From the NCBI GenBank assembly GCA_025060455.1, contig JANXBY010000060.1, positions 1-35,575 of the forward strand: a stretch of DNA of 35,575 bases. The letters are read 5' to 3'. This document shows, one piece after another, positions 10,486-17,054 of this stretch. Within the stretch, counting starts at the first letter, position 1. Each line of letters starts with the position of its first letter. Made by a program: the position numbers and the translations under genes. The stretch is from Armatimonadota bacterium (GTDB lineage: Bacteria; Sysuimicrobiota; Sysuimicrobiia; Sysuimicrobiales; Sysuimicrobiaceae). The notes beneath the pieces were generated by a model that was not told where the DNA came from, made no database searches, and saw only the letters and a list, made by a program, of their open reading frames with translations.

Positions 10486-11058
10486 ATGCGCGGCTTGCGC
10501 CGTCCTGCCCTGTGGGCTGTGGCCCTGCTGCTGGCACTCCCGCTGTCCGCGGCAGCCCAGCGGGAAGGAGACTCCACCCCGCCTGCCCAGGACGTCCCCG
10601 TGATCCCCGGCGAGCGGGTGGGCCTGATTCACGTCCGCATGCGGGCCAGCGAGATGGTGGCGGTGTTGGGCCGGCCCGAGCGCGTGGACCGGTACCCGGA
10701 GCGCAACATCCTGTCGTACGACTGGAAGTCCGACGGGTACCTGGTGTCCTTCGAGCTGTCCACGGGACGGGTGCGGGTGGTAGGGGTGTACGGTACCCTG
10801 TCACGGTTCGTCACCGACCGAGGGGTACGGCTCATGATGCCCCTGGACCGCGCCCTGCGGGCGTACGGGACCGGAGGCGGCTACAGCCGGGTGGACTGCC
10901 GCGGGGACAAGGTCACCCTGGTGCGGTACCACGACCTGGGCCTGCAGTTCGCGGCCGCCTACGACCCCGGCCAGCCCATCCACGGTCGCATCTTCAACAT
11001 GGGCGTGTTCGCACCCGGCCGGCTGCGGGGGGAAGGCAGTCCGTGCGTCACGCGCTGA
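10486..11058 (+). CDS. Predicted secreted protein with two internal repeats (paralogue A)
   Basis: I do not recognise a named family. The 190-residue product has a Sec signal peptide (LRRPALWAVALLLALPLSAAA, cleavage about residue 25 at AAAQ). Two similar units follow. Unit 1 (about 43-105) runs from PGERVGLIHVRMRASEMVAV through LGRPERV and SYDWKSDGYLVSFEL to VRVVGVYG. Unit 2 (about 107-180) runs from VTDRGVRLMMPLDRALRAYG through VRYHDLGLQFAAAYD to GRIFNMGVF. The pattern 'G-x-hydrophobic, helix, LG/YG, aromatic strand, G-x-hydrophobic strand' resembles small BamE/SmpA-like modules, but that is only pattern similarity. ATG at 10486 has GAGGAGGT 5 nt upstream. Its 3' end overlaps the next gene by 16 nt, and the two are clear paralogues. 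Confidence 0.8.
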   Translation: MRGLRRPALWAVALLLALPLSAAAQREGDSTPPAQDVPVIPGERVGLIHVRMRASEMVAVLGRPERVDRYPERNILSYDWKSDGYLVSFELSTGRVRVVGVYGTLSRFVTDRGVRLMMPLDRALRAYGTGGGYSRVDCRGDKVTLVRYHDLGLQFAAAYDPGQPIHGRIFNMGVFAPGRLRGEGSPCVTR

Positions 11059-11606
11059 CCCTGGTTGCCGTGTGGGCGCTTGCGGCGCCCCCGGCGTCCG
11101 CGCAGCCAGAGCCGGCTTTCCCGCTTCCTGTCTGGCGGGTGGAGCCCGGGCTGGGGATCGGGCCCTACCGACTGGATCTGGGGCTGGAAGGCCTGCTGGC
11201 CCGGATCGGTAGGGCCGGTGCGGAGCGCATGGTAGTGGACATGGCGGAGGCCACGCGCAGGTGCAGGCCAAAGGCCCGGGGACGGGTCCTCCGGTTCACG
11301 TGGCGGCAGGAAGGCCTGTGGCTCACCGCGGACGCGGACACCGGTGCTGTGCGGGTGCTGAGCGCCTTCGGAACTTCCGGCCCCTTCGTCACCGACCGCG
11401 GGGTCCGGCTGGGCGACCCCGCGGACCGCGTGCAGGCCCGGTACGGGACGCCTCCGCAGACGGTGGATTGCGACCTCCCCCGGGGCGTCCGCGCTCGCGT
11501 GCTGCGCTACACCACCCTGGGCGTGCAGTTCACAACCTTCGACGGTCCCGTGCCCCACGCGGGCCGGGTCCTGGAGATGGGCGTGTTCCGGCTGGGTGTG
11601 TTCTGA
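11043..11606 (+). CDS. Predicted secreted protein with two internal repeats (paralogue B)
   Basis: This is a 187-residue protein without a known family name, homologous to the preceding gene product. A signal peptide (ALTLVAVWALAAPPASAQ) is followed by a unit starting GLGIGPYRLDLGLEGLLARI, with an insertion of about 15 residues containing two Arg- and Lys-rich turns. The second unit is almost superimposable on paralogue A: FVTDRGVRLGDPADRVQARY, then TVDC, VLRYTTLGVQFTTFDGP and GRVLEMGVF. A cysteine in the shared VDC motif is conserved in both. GTG at 11043 is used; it overlaps the upstream stop by 16 nt and has GGGGGAAGG a few nt before it. The stop TGA lies one base from the stop of nuoC on the other strand. 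Export and tandem duplication suggest an envelope role, unproven. Confidence 0.75.
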   Translation: MRHALTLVAVWALAAPPASAQPEPAFPLPVWRVEPGLGIGPYRLDLGLEGLLARIGRAGAERMVVDMAEATRRCRPKARGRVLRFTWRQEGLWLTADADTGAVRVLSAFGTSGPFVTDRGVRLGDPADRVQARYGTPPQTVDCDLPRGVRARVLRYTTLGVQFTTFDGPVPHAGRVLEMGVFRLGVF

Positions 11607-11607
11607 A

Positions 11608-12297
11608 CTAGGCCCGCTCCCCGAGCGGTGGCTCCACCCCCGCGACCTCGCTCTGGCGTAGTTTGGCTAGCTCTACCAGCCAGTCGGGGTCCTCGTACAC
11701 GTAGTCCTTGCGCAAGGGGTGGCCCTTCCAGTCGTCCGTGAGCAGGATGCGGCGCAGGTCCGGGTGCCCCTCGTACACCACCCCGAACAGGTCGTACGTC
11801 TCCCGTTCGTGCCACTCCGCGGTGCGCCACAGGTCGCTCACCGTGGGGATCCGTGGGTCCTGCCGGTCCACAGGCACCTTCACCACCAGCTCGTGGTTGT
11901 GGACCGTGGACCACAGGTGGTAGGTGCACTCCATCCGGTCCTTCCAGTCGATGGCGCTGCAGAAGGACAGGTAGTCCATGTGGAACGCCGGGTCGTCCCG
12001 CAGGAACTCCATCACCGCCCGGAACACCTCCCGCGGGACCTCGAAGGTGGGGGTGCGGTAGCGGGGAATGGCGGGCTCCTCCTTCCGGGGTGGCCGCGGC
12101 GCGGGCTTGCCCTCCGCCTTGGCCCGCTCCACCTCCTCCTGGTAGCGGCGCTGCCGTTCCGCCTGCTCCCGCTCGAACGCCTCCAGAGCCTCCCGGGCCG
12201 CCTGTGCGGCGTCCCGGACCTGCGGGAAGCGTTCCCGCAGCCGGGCGGCCAGCTCCGGGGGGAAGACCCCCCCTGCGGGGTTGCGGCTGGGTGTCAT
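11608..12297 (-). CDS. nuoC: NADH-quinone oxidoreductase subunit C
   Basis: NuoC is the 30-kDa peripheral-arm subunit of complex I that packs against NuoD. The 229-residue product has the family signature EWHERETYDLFGVVYEGHPD (162-180) followed by LRRILLTDDWKGHPLRKDY. The core fold starts near residue 85 (FEVPREVFRAVMEFLRDDPA). The first 80 residues are a highly charged, probably coiled-coil extension with a proline-rich stretch (KPAPRPPRKEEP), not part of the usual domain. ATG at 12297 overlaps the nuoI stop as ATGA, so translation is coupled. It is last in an unusual B-D-I-C order. The gene ends one base from the stop of a convergent gene, with no terminator between. Confidence 0.95.
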   Translation of the reverse strand: MTPSRNPAGGVFPPELAARLRERFPQVRDAAQAAREALEAFEREQAERQRRYQEEVERAKAEGKPAPRPPRKEEPAIPRYRTPTFEVPREVFRAVMEFLRDDPAFHMDYLSFCSAIDWKDRMECTYHLWSTVHNHELVVKVPVDRQDPRIPTVSDLWRTAEWHERETYDLFGVVYEGHPDLRRILLTDDWKGHPLRKDYVYEDPDWLVELAKLRQSEVAGVEPPLGERA

Positions 12298-12758
12298 CGC
12301 AGGATCCCCCTCGCCACGGGCTCCTTGGGCGCCGCCCGGTGCAGGTCCTCCAGGGTGTACAGGAGGTTGGCACGGTTGTAGGTGCTGGCCTCGTAGTGCG
12401 GGGTGAACACGATGGCCTCCGTGGGGCACACCTCCACGCACAGGCCGCAGTACTGGCACTTGTCCATCTCGATGTCGAACCGGGTTAGCACGCGTTCCTT
12501 CCCCTTGCCCGTGGCCTCGATGTGGATGCACCGGCTCGGGCAGATCCGCTCGCACTGGAAGCAGATGATGCACTTATCGTTGCCCGTCTCCGTGTCCACG
12601 GGCAGCGCCAGCAGCCCGTGCCACCGGGGGGACACGTTGGACTTCTCTAGGGGGTACATGAGGGTGACCTTGGGCCGGGCCAGGTTCTGGAACGTCACCC
12701 CCAGCCCGGTGACCAGGCCCTGGACAGCCTGGGCGGTGCGCTGCAGCAGGCTCGGCAT
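12294..12758 (-). CDS. nuoI: NADH-quinone oxidoreductase subunit I (8Fe ferredoxin-like)
   Basis: NuoI carries clusters N6a and N6b, which pass electrons to the N2 cluster in NuoB. Two complete CxxCxxCxxxCP motifs are present: Cys63, 66, 69, 73 (CIICFQCERICPSRC) and Cys101, 104, 107, 111 (CQYCGLCVEVCPTEAI). Length is 154 residues, normal for the subunit. An amphipathic N-terminal helix (LLQRTAQAVQGLVTGLGVTF) precedes KVTLMYPLEKSNVSPRWHG, as in other NuoI proteins. ATG at 12758 has GAGGAGGGG upstream and lies 10 nt after the nuoD stop. It overlaps nuoC by 4 nt. Normally nuoI follows nuoH; here nuoH is absent and nuoC follows. Confidence 0.97.
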   Translation of the reverse strand: MPSLLQRTAQAVQGLVTGLGVTFQNLARPKVTLMYPLEKSNVSPRWHGLLALPVDTETGNDKCIICFQCERICPSRCIHIEATGKGKERVLTRFDIEMDKCQYCGLCVEVCPTEAIVFTPHYEASTYNRANLLYTLEDLHRAAPKEPVARGILR

Positions 12759-12768
12759 CGTCCCCTCC

Positions 12769-13878
12769 TCAGCGGTCCACGTCTGCCAGCACGATGTCGA
12801 TGCTGCCGAGGATGGCGATGATGTCCGCCACCTTCCAGCCCTTCATCATCTCCGTAAGGGCGTGCAGGTTCACGAAGGACGGGGCCCGGATCTTCACCCG
12901 CCAGGGCGTCTCCCCGCCCGTGCTCACCAGGTGGATGCCCAGGTCTCCCCGCGGCGACTCCACCCGCGTGTACACCTCGCCCGGGGGGACCTTCAGGTTC
13001 AGGGGGACCCGGGGCGCCCGCACCTCGCCAGGCGGCATCTGGTCCAGGCACTGGAGGATGATGCGGGTGGCCTCCCGCATCTCGTCCATGCGGACCAGGT
13101 ACCGGGCGTAGCAGTCACCCTCCGTGTACACGGGCACCTGGAACTCCACCCGGTCGTATACCTCGTAGGGGTGGCTCTTGCGCACGTCCCATGCCAGCCC
13201 GGAGGCCCGCGCCACGGGCCCGCAGGCGCCGAACGCGATGGCCTGGTCCCGCGTGAGCACCCCGATCCCCTGGGTCCGGGCCTGCCAGATGGGGTTGCCC
13301 GTCAGGAGCTTGTGGTACTCGTCCAGCCGGTTGAGGAAGTAGTGGCAGAACTCCCGGCACCGGTCCGTCCAGCCCGGGGGCAGGTCTTCGTTGACCCCAC
13401 CGAGGCGGAAGTACACGTGGTGCAGCCGTCCCCCCGTCACCGCCTCGAACAGGTCCATGATGAGCTCCCGCTCCCGCATGCACCACAGGAAGGCGGTGAA
13501 GGCTCCCAGGTCGATCCCGTAGGTGCCCAGCCACAGGAGGTGGCTGGCGAGGCGCTGCAGCTCCATGAAGATGGTGCGGATGTAGCGGGCCCGCTCGGGC
13601 ACGGGCACCTCCGCCAGGGTCTCCGCGGCCCGGATGACCGCCATCTCGTTGACCAGGGCGCTCAGGTAGTCCATGCCCCGATCTGCAAGGGCGATGTTTT
13701 GGGTGTAGTTGCGGTGCTCCATCATCTTCTCTACGGAGGAGTGGAGGTAGCCGATGTCGGGCTGCACCTCCACGATGTTCTCCCCGTCCAACGTCACCAG
13801 CAGCCGCAGGACCCCGTGGGTGCTGGGGTGCTGGGGACCCATGTTGAGAATGAGCTCCTCGGTGCGCAGCGACGGCAT
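12769..13878 (-). CDS. nuoD: NADH-quinone oxidoreductase subunit D
   Basis: NuoD is the 49-kDa quinone-site subunit of complex I. The 369-residue product begins MPSLRTEELILNMGPQHPST, with the GPQHPSTHG loop that lines the quinone pocket. It continues with DIGYLHSSVEKMMEHRNYTQ and SALVNEMAVIRAAETL. The C-terminus is GSIDIVLADVDR, the usual ending. The paired CxxC motifs of NiFe hydrogenase large subunits are absent, so this is NuoD and not a hydrogenase. ATG at 13878 is preferred; a TTG 30 nt upstream would add ten residues of GC-rich, non-family sequence. It starts one base after the nuoB stop. Confidence 0.97.
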   Translation of the reverse strand: MPSLRTEELILNMGPQHPSTHGVLRLLVTLDGENIVEVQPDIGYLHSSVEKMMEHRNYTQNIALADRGMDYLSALVNEMAVIRAAETLAEVPVPERARYIRTIFMELQRLASHLLWLGTYGIDLGAFTAFLWCMRERELIMDLFEAVTGGRLHHVYFRLGGVNEDLPPGWTDRCREFCHYFLNRLDEYHKLLTGNPIWQARTQGIGVLTRDQAIAFGACGPVARASGLAWDVRKSHPYEVYDRVEFQVPVYTEGDCYARYLVRMDEMREATRIILQCLDQMPPGEVRAPRVPLNLKVPPGEVYTRVESPRGDLGIHLVSTGGETPWRVKIRAPSFVNLHALTEMMKGWKVADIIAILGSIDIVLADVDR

Positions 13879-13879
13879 C

Positions 13880-14473
13880 CTACGCCCCCGCGGGTGCCGC
13901 CTCCCCAAGCCGACGGGTGAGACGGCGCTCCTTCTGGATCTTCTCCTGCAGCTTCAGCACCCCCTCGATGAGGGCCTCCGGCCGCGGTGGGCAGCCCGGC
14001 ACGTACACGTCCACGGGGATCACGGTGTCGATCCCCTTCAGGATGGAGTAGTTGTCGTAGTAGAAGGGGCCCCCGCAGGTGGCGCAGCTGCCCATGCTGA
14101 TCACGTACTTGGGCTCCGGCATCTGCTCCCACAGCCGACGGACCACGGGCGCCATCTTGATGGTGCACCGGCCCGCCACGATGATGAGGTCCGCCTGCCG
14201 CGGGGTAGCCCGGGGGATGACGCCGAACCGGTCCAGGTCGAACCGGGTTCCCATGGCCTGCATCATCTCCATGGCGCAACAGGCCAGACCGAAGGTGAGG
14301 GGCCAGATGGAACGGGCCCGGGCCCAGTTCAGCACGTTCTCGATGCTGGTGACGAGGATCTGCCCGCCGGGCAGCCGGTGCAGGACCTCCACCAGCTGCT
14401 CCACGGGAGCCGTCTTGCTCCCGTCTGCAGGGATCCGAACCATCCGCGTGACTTCCGGACCACCGGACGACAC
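13880..14473 (-). CDS. nuoB: NADH-quinone oxidoreductase subunit B
   Basis: NuoB holds the terminal iron-sulfur cluster N2 next to the quinone site. The 197-residue product has the tandem cysteines of N2 (Cys65-Cys66 in [18 protein letters not shown]), Cys130 in [13 protein letters not shown] and Cys161 in [19 protein letters not shown] at 14473 is chosen because AGGAGGAG (14481-14488) sits 7 nt upstream. The frame also opens earlier with a TTG at 14548 overlapping the murA stop, but the extra 25 residues are unlike NuoB. The first 30 residues ([20 protein letters not shown]) are still longer than in most homologues. It leads a nuoB-D-I-C group directly behind murA. Confidence 0.96.
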   Translation of the reverse strand: MSSGGPEVTRMVRIPADGSKTAPVEQLVEVLHRLPGGQILVTSIENVLNWARARSIWPLTFGLACCAMEMMQAMGTRFDLDRFGVIPRATPRQADLIIVAGRCTIKMAPVVRRLWEQMPEPKYVISMGSCATCGGPFYYDNYSILKGIDTVIPVDVYVPGCPPRPEALIEGVLKLQEKIQKERRLTRRLGEAAPAGA

Positions 14474-14480
14474 CGCTGTG

Positions 14481-14488
14481 CTCCTCCT
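14481..14488 (-). promoter_or_regulatory. Ribosome binding site deciding the nuoB start
   Basis: AGGAGGAG on the minus strand, followed 7 nt later by the GTG at 14473. It is the strongest Shine-Dalgarno match near the nuoB 5' end and decides against the TTG at 14548 that overlaps the murA stop. The ATG at 14443 has only GGAAG upstream. Confidence 0.7.
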
Positions 14489-14544
14489 GGGGACTGAGGT
14501 AGGGCCGCAGCCCCCCGGGATTCTCGCACACCGGGGGCGGTTGC

Positions 14545-15828
14545 TCAAGCGCCCACGGCTTCCACCCCGGCCTCAGAGGTCCTCCAAATCTCGGCACCCA
14601 GGGCCTGGAGCTTGCGCTCCAGCCCTTCGTACTTACGGTCCAGGTGCTCCACGCCGCCGATGCGCGTCTCCCCCTCCGCCATCAACCCCGCGATGACCAC
14701 CGCGGCCCCCGCCCGGATGTCCAGGGCCTGCACCGCGGCACCCGTCAGGCGCTCCACGCCCCGCACGTACGCGGTGTTGCCGTCCACCCGGATGTCCGCC
14801 CCCATCTTCACCAGCTCGTAGGCGTACCCCATGCGGCCGTCGTAGATGGTCTCCCGCACCACCGCCTCCCCCTCCGCGGTGGTCAGCAGCGCCGCGAAGG
14901 GCGGGTGCAGGTCGGTGGCAAACCCGGGGAACGGCGCGGTGTCGATGTCCACCGCCCGCAGCCGCCTTGGCGCCCGCACCCGCACCCGGTCGGTGTTGGC
15001 GTCCACCTGGCAGCCGGCCTCCGCCAGCTTGCTGAGCAGCGCGGTGACGTGCTCGGGGATGAGGGCGTCCACCTCCACGTCCCCTGCCGTGGCCGCTCCG
15101 GCCACCAGGTACGTCCCGGCCTCGATGCGGTCGGGGATGACCGCGTACCGGGCCCCGCGTAGGTGCCGGACCCCCTCCACCACCACCGTGGGCGTCCCCG
15201 CGCCGCGGATGCGGGCGCCCATGAGGTTGAGGAACACCGCGGTATCCGTGACCTCGGGCTCCAGGGCCGCGTTCCGCAGCACCGTGGTGCCCTCCGCCCG
15301 GGTGGCGGCCAGCATGAGGTTGATGGTCGTCCCCACGCTGCGCCGGGGAACCAGGAACTCCACCCCCCGGAGCTTGCGCGCCCGTCCCACCATGTAGCCC
15401 CGCTCCGTGACCACCTCCGCGCCCAGGGCGGAGAACCCCTTCAGGTGGAAGTCCACGGGCCGGCCGCCGATGGAGTCGCCGCCGGGCAGCCCCACCTCGA
15501 ACTCTCCCACGCGGCCCAGCAGCATCCCCGCGGCGTAGTACGAGCCCCGGATGCGGCCGCACAGCTCCGCGGGCGCGTGGGTGCCGGTCAGGTGCCGGGC
15601 GTCTACCGCCAGCCGTCCCGCTTCCGTGAGGTCCACCTCGCAGCCCAGGCTGCGCAGGATCTCCGCCATCACGTATACATCGCGGCAGCGGGGCACGTTC
15701 TCGATCACGGAGGTGTCCGCGGCCAGGGCCGCGGCGGCCATGATGGGGAGCACGGTGTTCACCGCGCCGGCCACCTTCACCGCACCCTCCAGGCGGCGCC
15801 CGCCGCGGACCACCAGGACCTCGCCCAC
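14545..15828 (-). CDS. murA: UDP-GlcNAc 1-carboxyvinyltransferase (MurA) homologue with altered active site
   Basis: MurA adds enolpyruvate from PEP to UDP-GlcNAc, the first committed step of peptidoglycan synthesis. The 427-residue product aligns over the whole EPT fold. Kept ligands are Arg in IRGSYYAAG (E. coli Arg91), Arg in GGRPVDFHL (Arg120), Asp in FPGFATDLH (Asp305), Arg in YDGRMGY (Arg331), Asp/Arg in [10 protein letters not shown] (369/371) and Arg in HLDRKYEG (Arg397). Two key positions differ. GAVNTVLPI (residues 21-29) has Val23 where E. coli Lys22 stands, and [10 protein letters not shown] has Asp118 instead of Cys115. Asp at the Cys site occurs in active fosfomycin-insensitive enzymes such as that of Mycobacterium. 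Loss of the lysine is unexpected and may mean altered or lost activity. GTG at 15828 is chosen by N-terminal similarity; GTG at 15867 is possible. reoM lies 72 nt upstream. Confidence 0.9.
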   Translation of the reverse strand: MGEVLVVRGGRRLEGAVKVAGAVNTVLPIMAAAALAADTSVIENVPRCRDVYVMAEILRSLGCEVDLTEAGRLAVDARHLTGTHAPAELCGRIRGSYYAAGMLLGRVGEFEVGLPGGDSIGGRPVDFHLKGFSALGAEVVTERGYMVGRARKLRGVEFLVPRRSVGTTINLMLAATRAEGTTVLRNAALEPEVTDTAVFLNLMGARIRGAGTPTVVVEGVRHLRGARYAVIPDRIEAGTYLVAGAATAGDVEVDALIPEHVTALLSKLAEAGCQVDANTDRVRVRAPRRLRAVDIDTAPFPGFATDLHPPFAALLTTAEGEAVVRETIYDGRMGYAYELVKMGADIRVDGNTAYVRGVERLTGAAVQALDIRAGAAVVIAGLMAEGETRIGGVEHLDRKYEGLERKLQALGAEIWRTSEAGVEAVGA

Positions 15829-15900
15829 GGTTACACCACCCCGCACGTGGCCACCCGGGACGAGCACGCCGGCCGCCGGCTTTGGAGTCTGGCGGTCACG

Positions 15901-16176
15901 TCAGCCCTCGAGGGCGGGCCGGATGCGCCGGTCCACGTAGAAGCGCACCAGCTCCTCCAGGATGCGGTCCCGCTCCACCTTCCGGATCAGGGAGCGGGCG
16001 CCCCGGTAGCTGGTGATGTAGGTGGGGTCTCCGGAGATGAGGTATCCCACCAGCTGGTCCTTGGGGCTGTACCCGCGCTCCTGAAGCGCACGGTACACCT
16101 CCAGGAGGATCTCGAACACCCCGGGCAGCTCGTCGCCCAGGCGGTACACACCGGTCTGTTCGTGGGGCTCGCTCAA
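15901..16176 (-). CDS. reoM: ReoM/IreB family regulator (UPF0297)
   Basis: ReoM (IreB in enterococci) is a small substrate of the PASTA-domain Ser/Thr kinase. In Listeria the unphosphorylated form promotes ClpCP degradation of MurA. The 91-residue product has the family core [40 protein letters not shown] and [19 protein letters not shown]. Near the N-terminus [12 protein letters not shown] places Thr8 in the same QT-x-x-Y context as the phosphorylated Thr7 of Listeria ReoM. This supports the TTG start at 16176, which has GAGGTG 6 nt upstream. The start overlaps the ubiE stop as TTGA. murA follows 72 nt downstream in the same direction. The kinase, phosphatase and ReoY partner are not in the window. 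Confidence 0.92.
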   Translation of the reverse strand: MSEPHEQTGVYRLGDELPGVFEILLEVYRALQERGYSPKDQLVGYLISGDPTYITSYRGARSLIRKVERDRILEELVRFYVDRRIRPALEG

Positions 16177-16961
16177 CTGCGCACCTCGGTGCGGGCCTCC
16201 GGCCCGCCCTGTACCGTGTTCGAGTCGGGCTGTCCGGCTTCCTGGTCCGCGCGGGGCTTTATGGCCACGTGCACCGCCACCGCCCCCCACAGCAGGTCGT
16301 GGTAGCGGACGGGCTGAAAGCCTGCCTGTTCCAGGGTGCCGCGGAAGGCCTCCTGGTCCGGCCACCCACGGATGGAGGTGGGCAGGTACCAGTAGGCGTC
16401 GGGGTGACGCGACAGGGCCCGTCCCAGCCACGGGATCACGGTGTACGAGTAGAAGTCGTACAGGGCCGCGAACAGCCGGCTGCGGGGCCGGCTGAACTCG
16501 AGGACCACGAGCCGGCCTCCCGGCTTCAGCACCCGGTACAGCTCCCGCAGGGCCCTGCAGGCCTCCCCCACGTTGCGGATCCCGAACCCCACCGTGGCCA
16601 CGTCAAAGGCTCCGTCCTTCAGCGGCAGCGCCTCCGCGTCCCCCTGCACGAACCACACGCCGTCCCGCTCACCTGCCCGCCCGCGTGCCAGCCGCACCAT
16701 GGGTTCCGCGAAGTCTACGCCCACCACCCGGCCTTGGGGGCCCACCTTCTCCCGCAGGAGCAACGCCAGGTCCCCGGTCCCGCAGCAAACGTCCACCGCA
16801 CACCCTCCCGGCGGCGGGGCCGCCACTTCCACCGCGTACCGCTTCCACCGCCGGTGCAGCCCGAAGCTCAGCAGGGTGTTGAGCAGGTCGTAGCGCCGGG
16901 CGATGGCGCCGAACATGGCGCGTACGTACGCGCGTTTGCGTTCCGGGTTGGGAGCGGTCAC
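16173..16961 (-). CDS. ubiE: Demethylmenaquinone/ubiquinone C-methyltransferase
   Basis: This SAM-dependent methylase does the C-methylation that finishes menaquinone (MenG) or a late ubiquinone step (UbiE). The product has [20 protein letters not shown] and the SAM motif [61 protein letters not shown] and [16 protein letters not shown] follow, all UbiE/MenG signatures. The tail of about 30 residues after HVAIKPR is extra. The frame runs upstream through the tRNA gene, so the true start must be downstream of 16979. GTG at 16961 is my choice, with GTG at 16970 possible; neither has a clear ribosome site. The menaquinone role fits the nuo genes in the same direction and the Bacillota-like context. 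Confidence 0.93.
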   Translation of the reverse strand: MTAPNPERKRAYVRAMFGAIARRYDLLNTLLSFGLHRRWKRYAVEVAAPPPGGCAVDVCCGTGDLALLLREKVGPQGRVVGVDFAEPMVRLARGRAGERDGVWFVQGDAEALPLKDGAFDVATVGFGIRNVGEACRALRELYRVLKPGGRLVVLEFSRPRSRLFAALYDFYSYTVIPWLGRALSRHPDAYWYLPTSIRGWPDQEAFRGTLEQAGFQPVRYHDLLWGAVAVHVAIKPRADQEAGQPDSNTVQGGPEARTEVRS

Positions 16962-16978
16962 CGGGAGCACACCATCCG

Positions 16979-17054
16979 TGGTGGGCCCGCCTGGGCTCGA
17001 ACCAGGAACCCGCCGGTTATGAGCCGGCCGCTCTGACCCTTGAGCTACGGGCCC
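16979..17054 (-). tRNA. tRNA with CAU anticodon, probably tRNA-Ile2 (lysidine type)
   Basis: A complete 76-nt cloverleaf with encoded CCA can be drawn on the minus strand. It has acceptor stem GGGCCCG/CGGGCCC, D stem GCTC/GAGC, anticodon stem GCCGG/CCGGC with loop CTCATAA, a 5-nt variable loop, T stem CCTGG/CCAGG with loop TTCGAGC, and discriminator A73. A G1:C72 pair and absence of three consecutive G:C pairs in the anticodon stem exclude the initiator. Acceptor pairs C4-G69 and C5-G68 match the determinants reported for TilS, which makes lysidine at C34, so isoleucine (AUA) is favoured over elongator methionine. Its 5' end overlaps the truA stop by 10 nt, and ubiE begins within 20 nt of its 3' end. 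Confidence 0.93.

Noticed and set aside
10445-10804. Upstream extension of the 2-hydroxyacid dehydrogenase frame
   Set aside because: The extension runs antisense through the signal peptide and first repeat of the divergent secreted protein. The GTG at 10444 has a strong ribosome site and opens directly into the dehydrogenase fold.
12769-14473. Group 4 NiFe hydrogenase instead of complex I
   Set aside because: NuoD lacks the N- and C-terminal CxxC pairs that bind NiFe and has normal NuoD termini. NuoB and NuoI are standard complex I subunits.
9001-15828. Functional link between the DUF402 (FomD-like) protein and the Asp-type MurA as a fosfomycin biosynthesis or resistance locus
   Set aside because: No other fosfomycin pathway gene is present. 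DUF402 is broad, the genes are about 5 kb apart on opposite strands, and Asp-type MurA is common without fosfomycin production.
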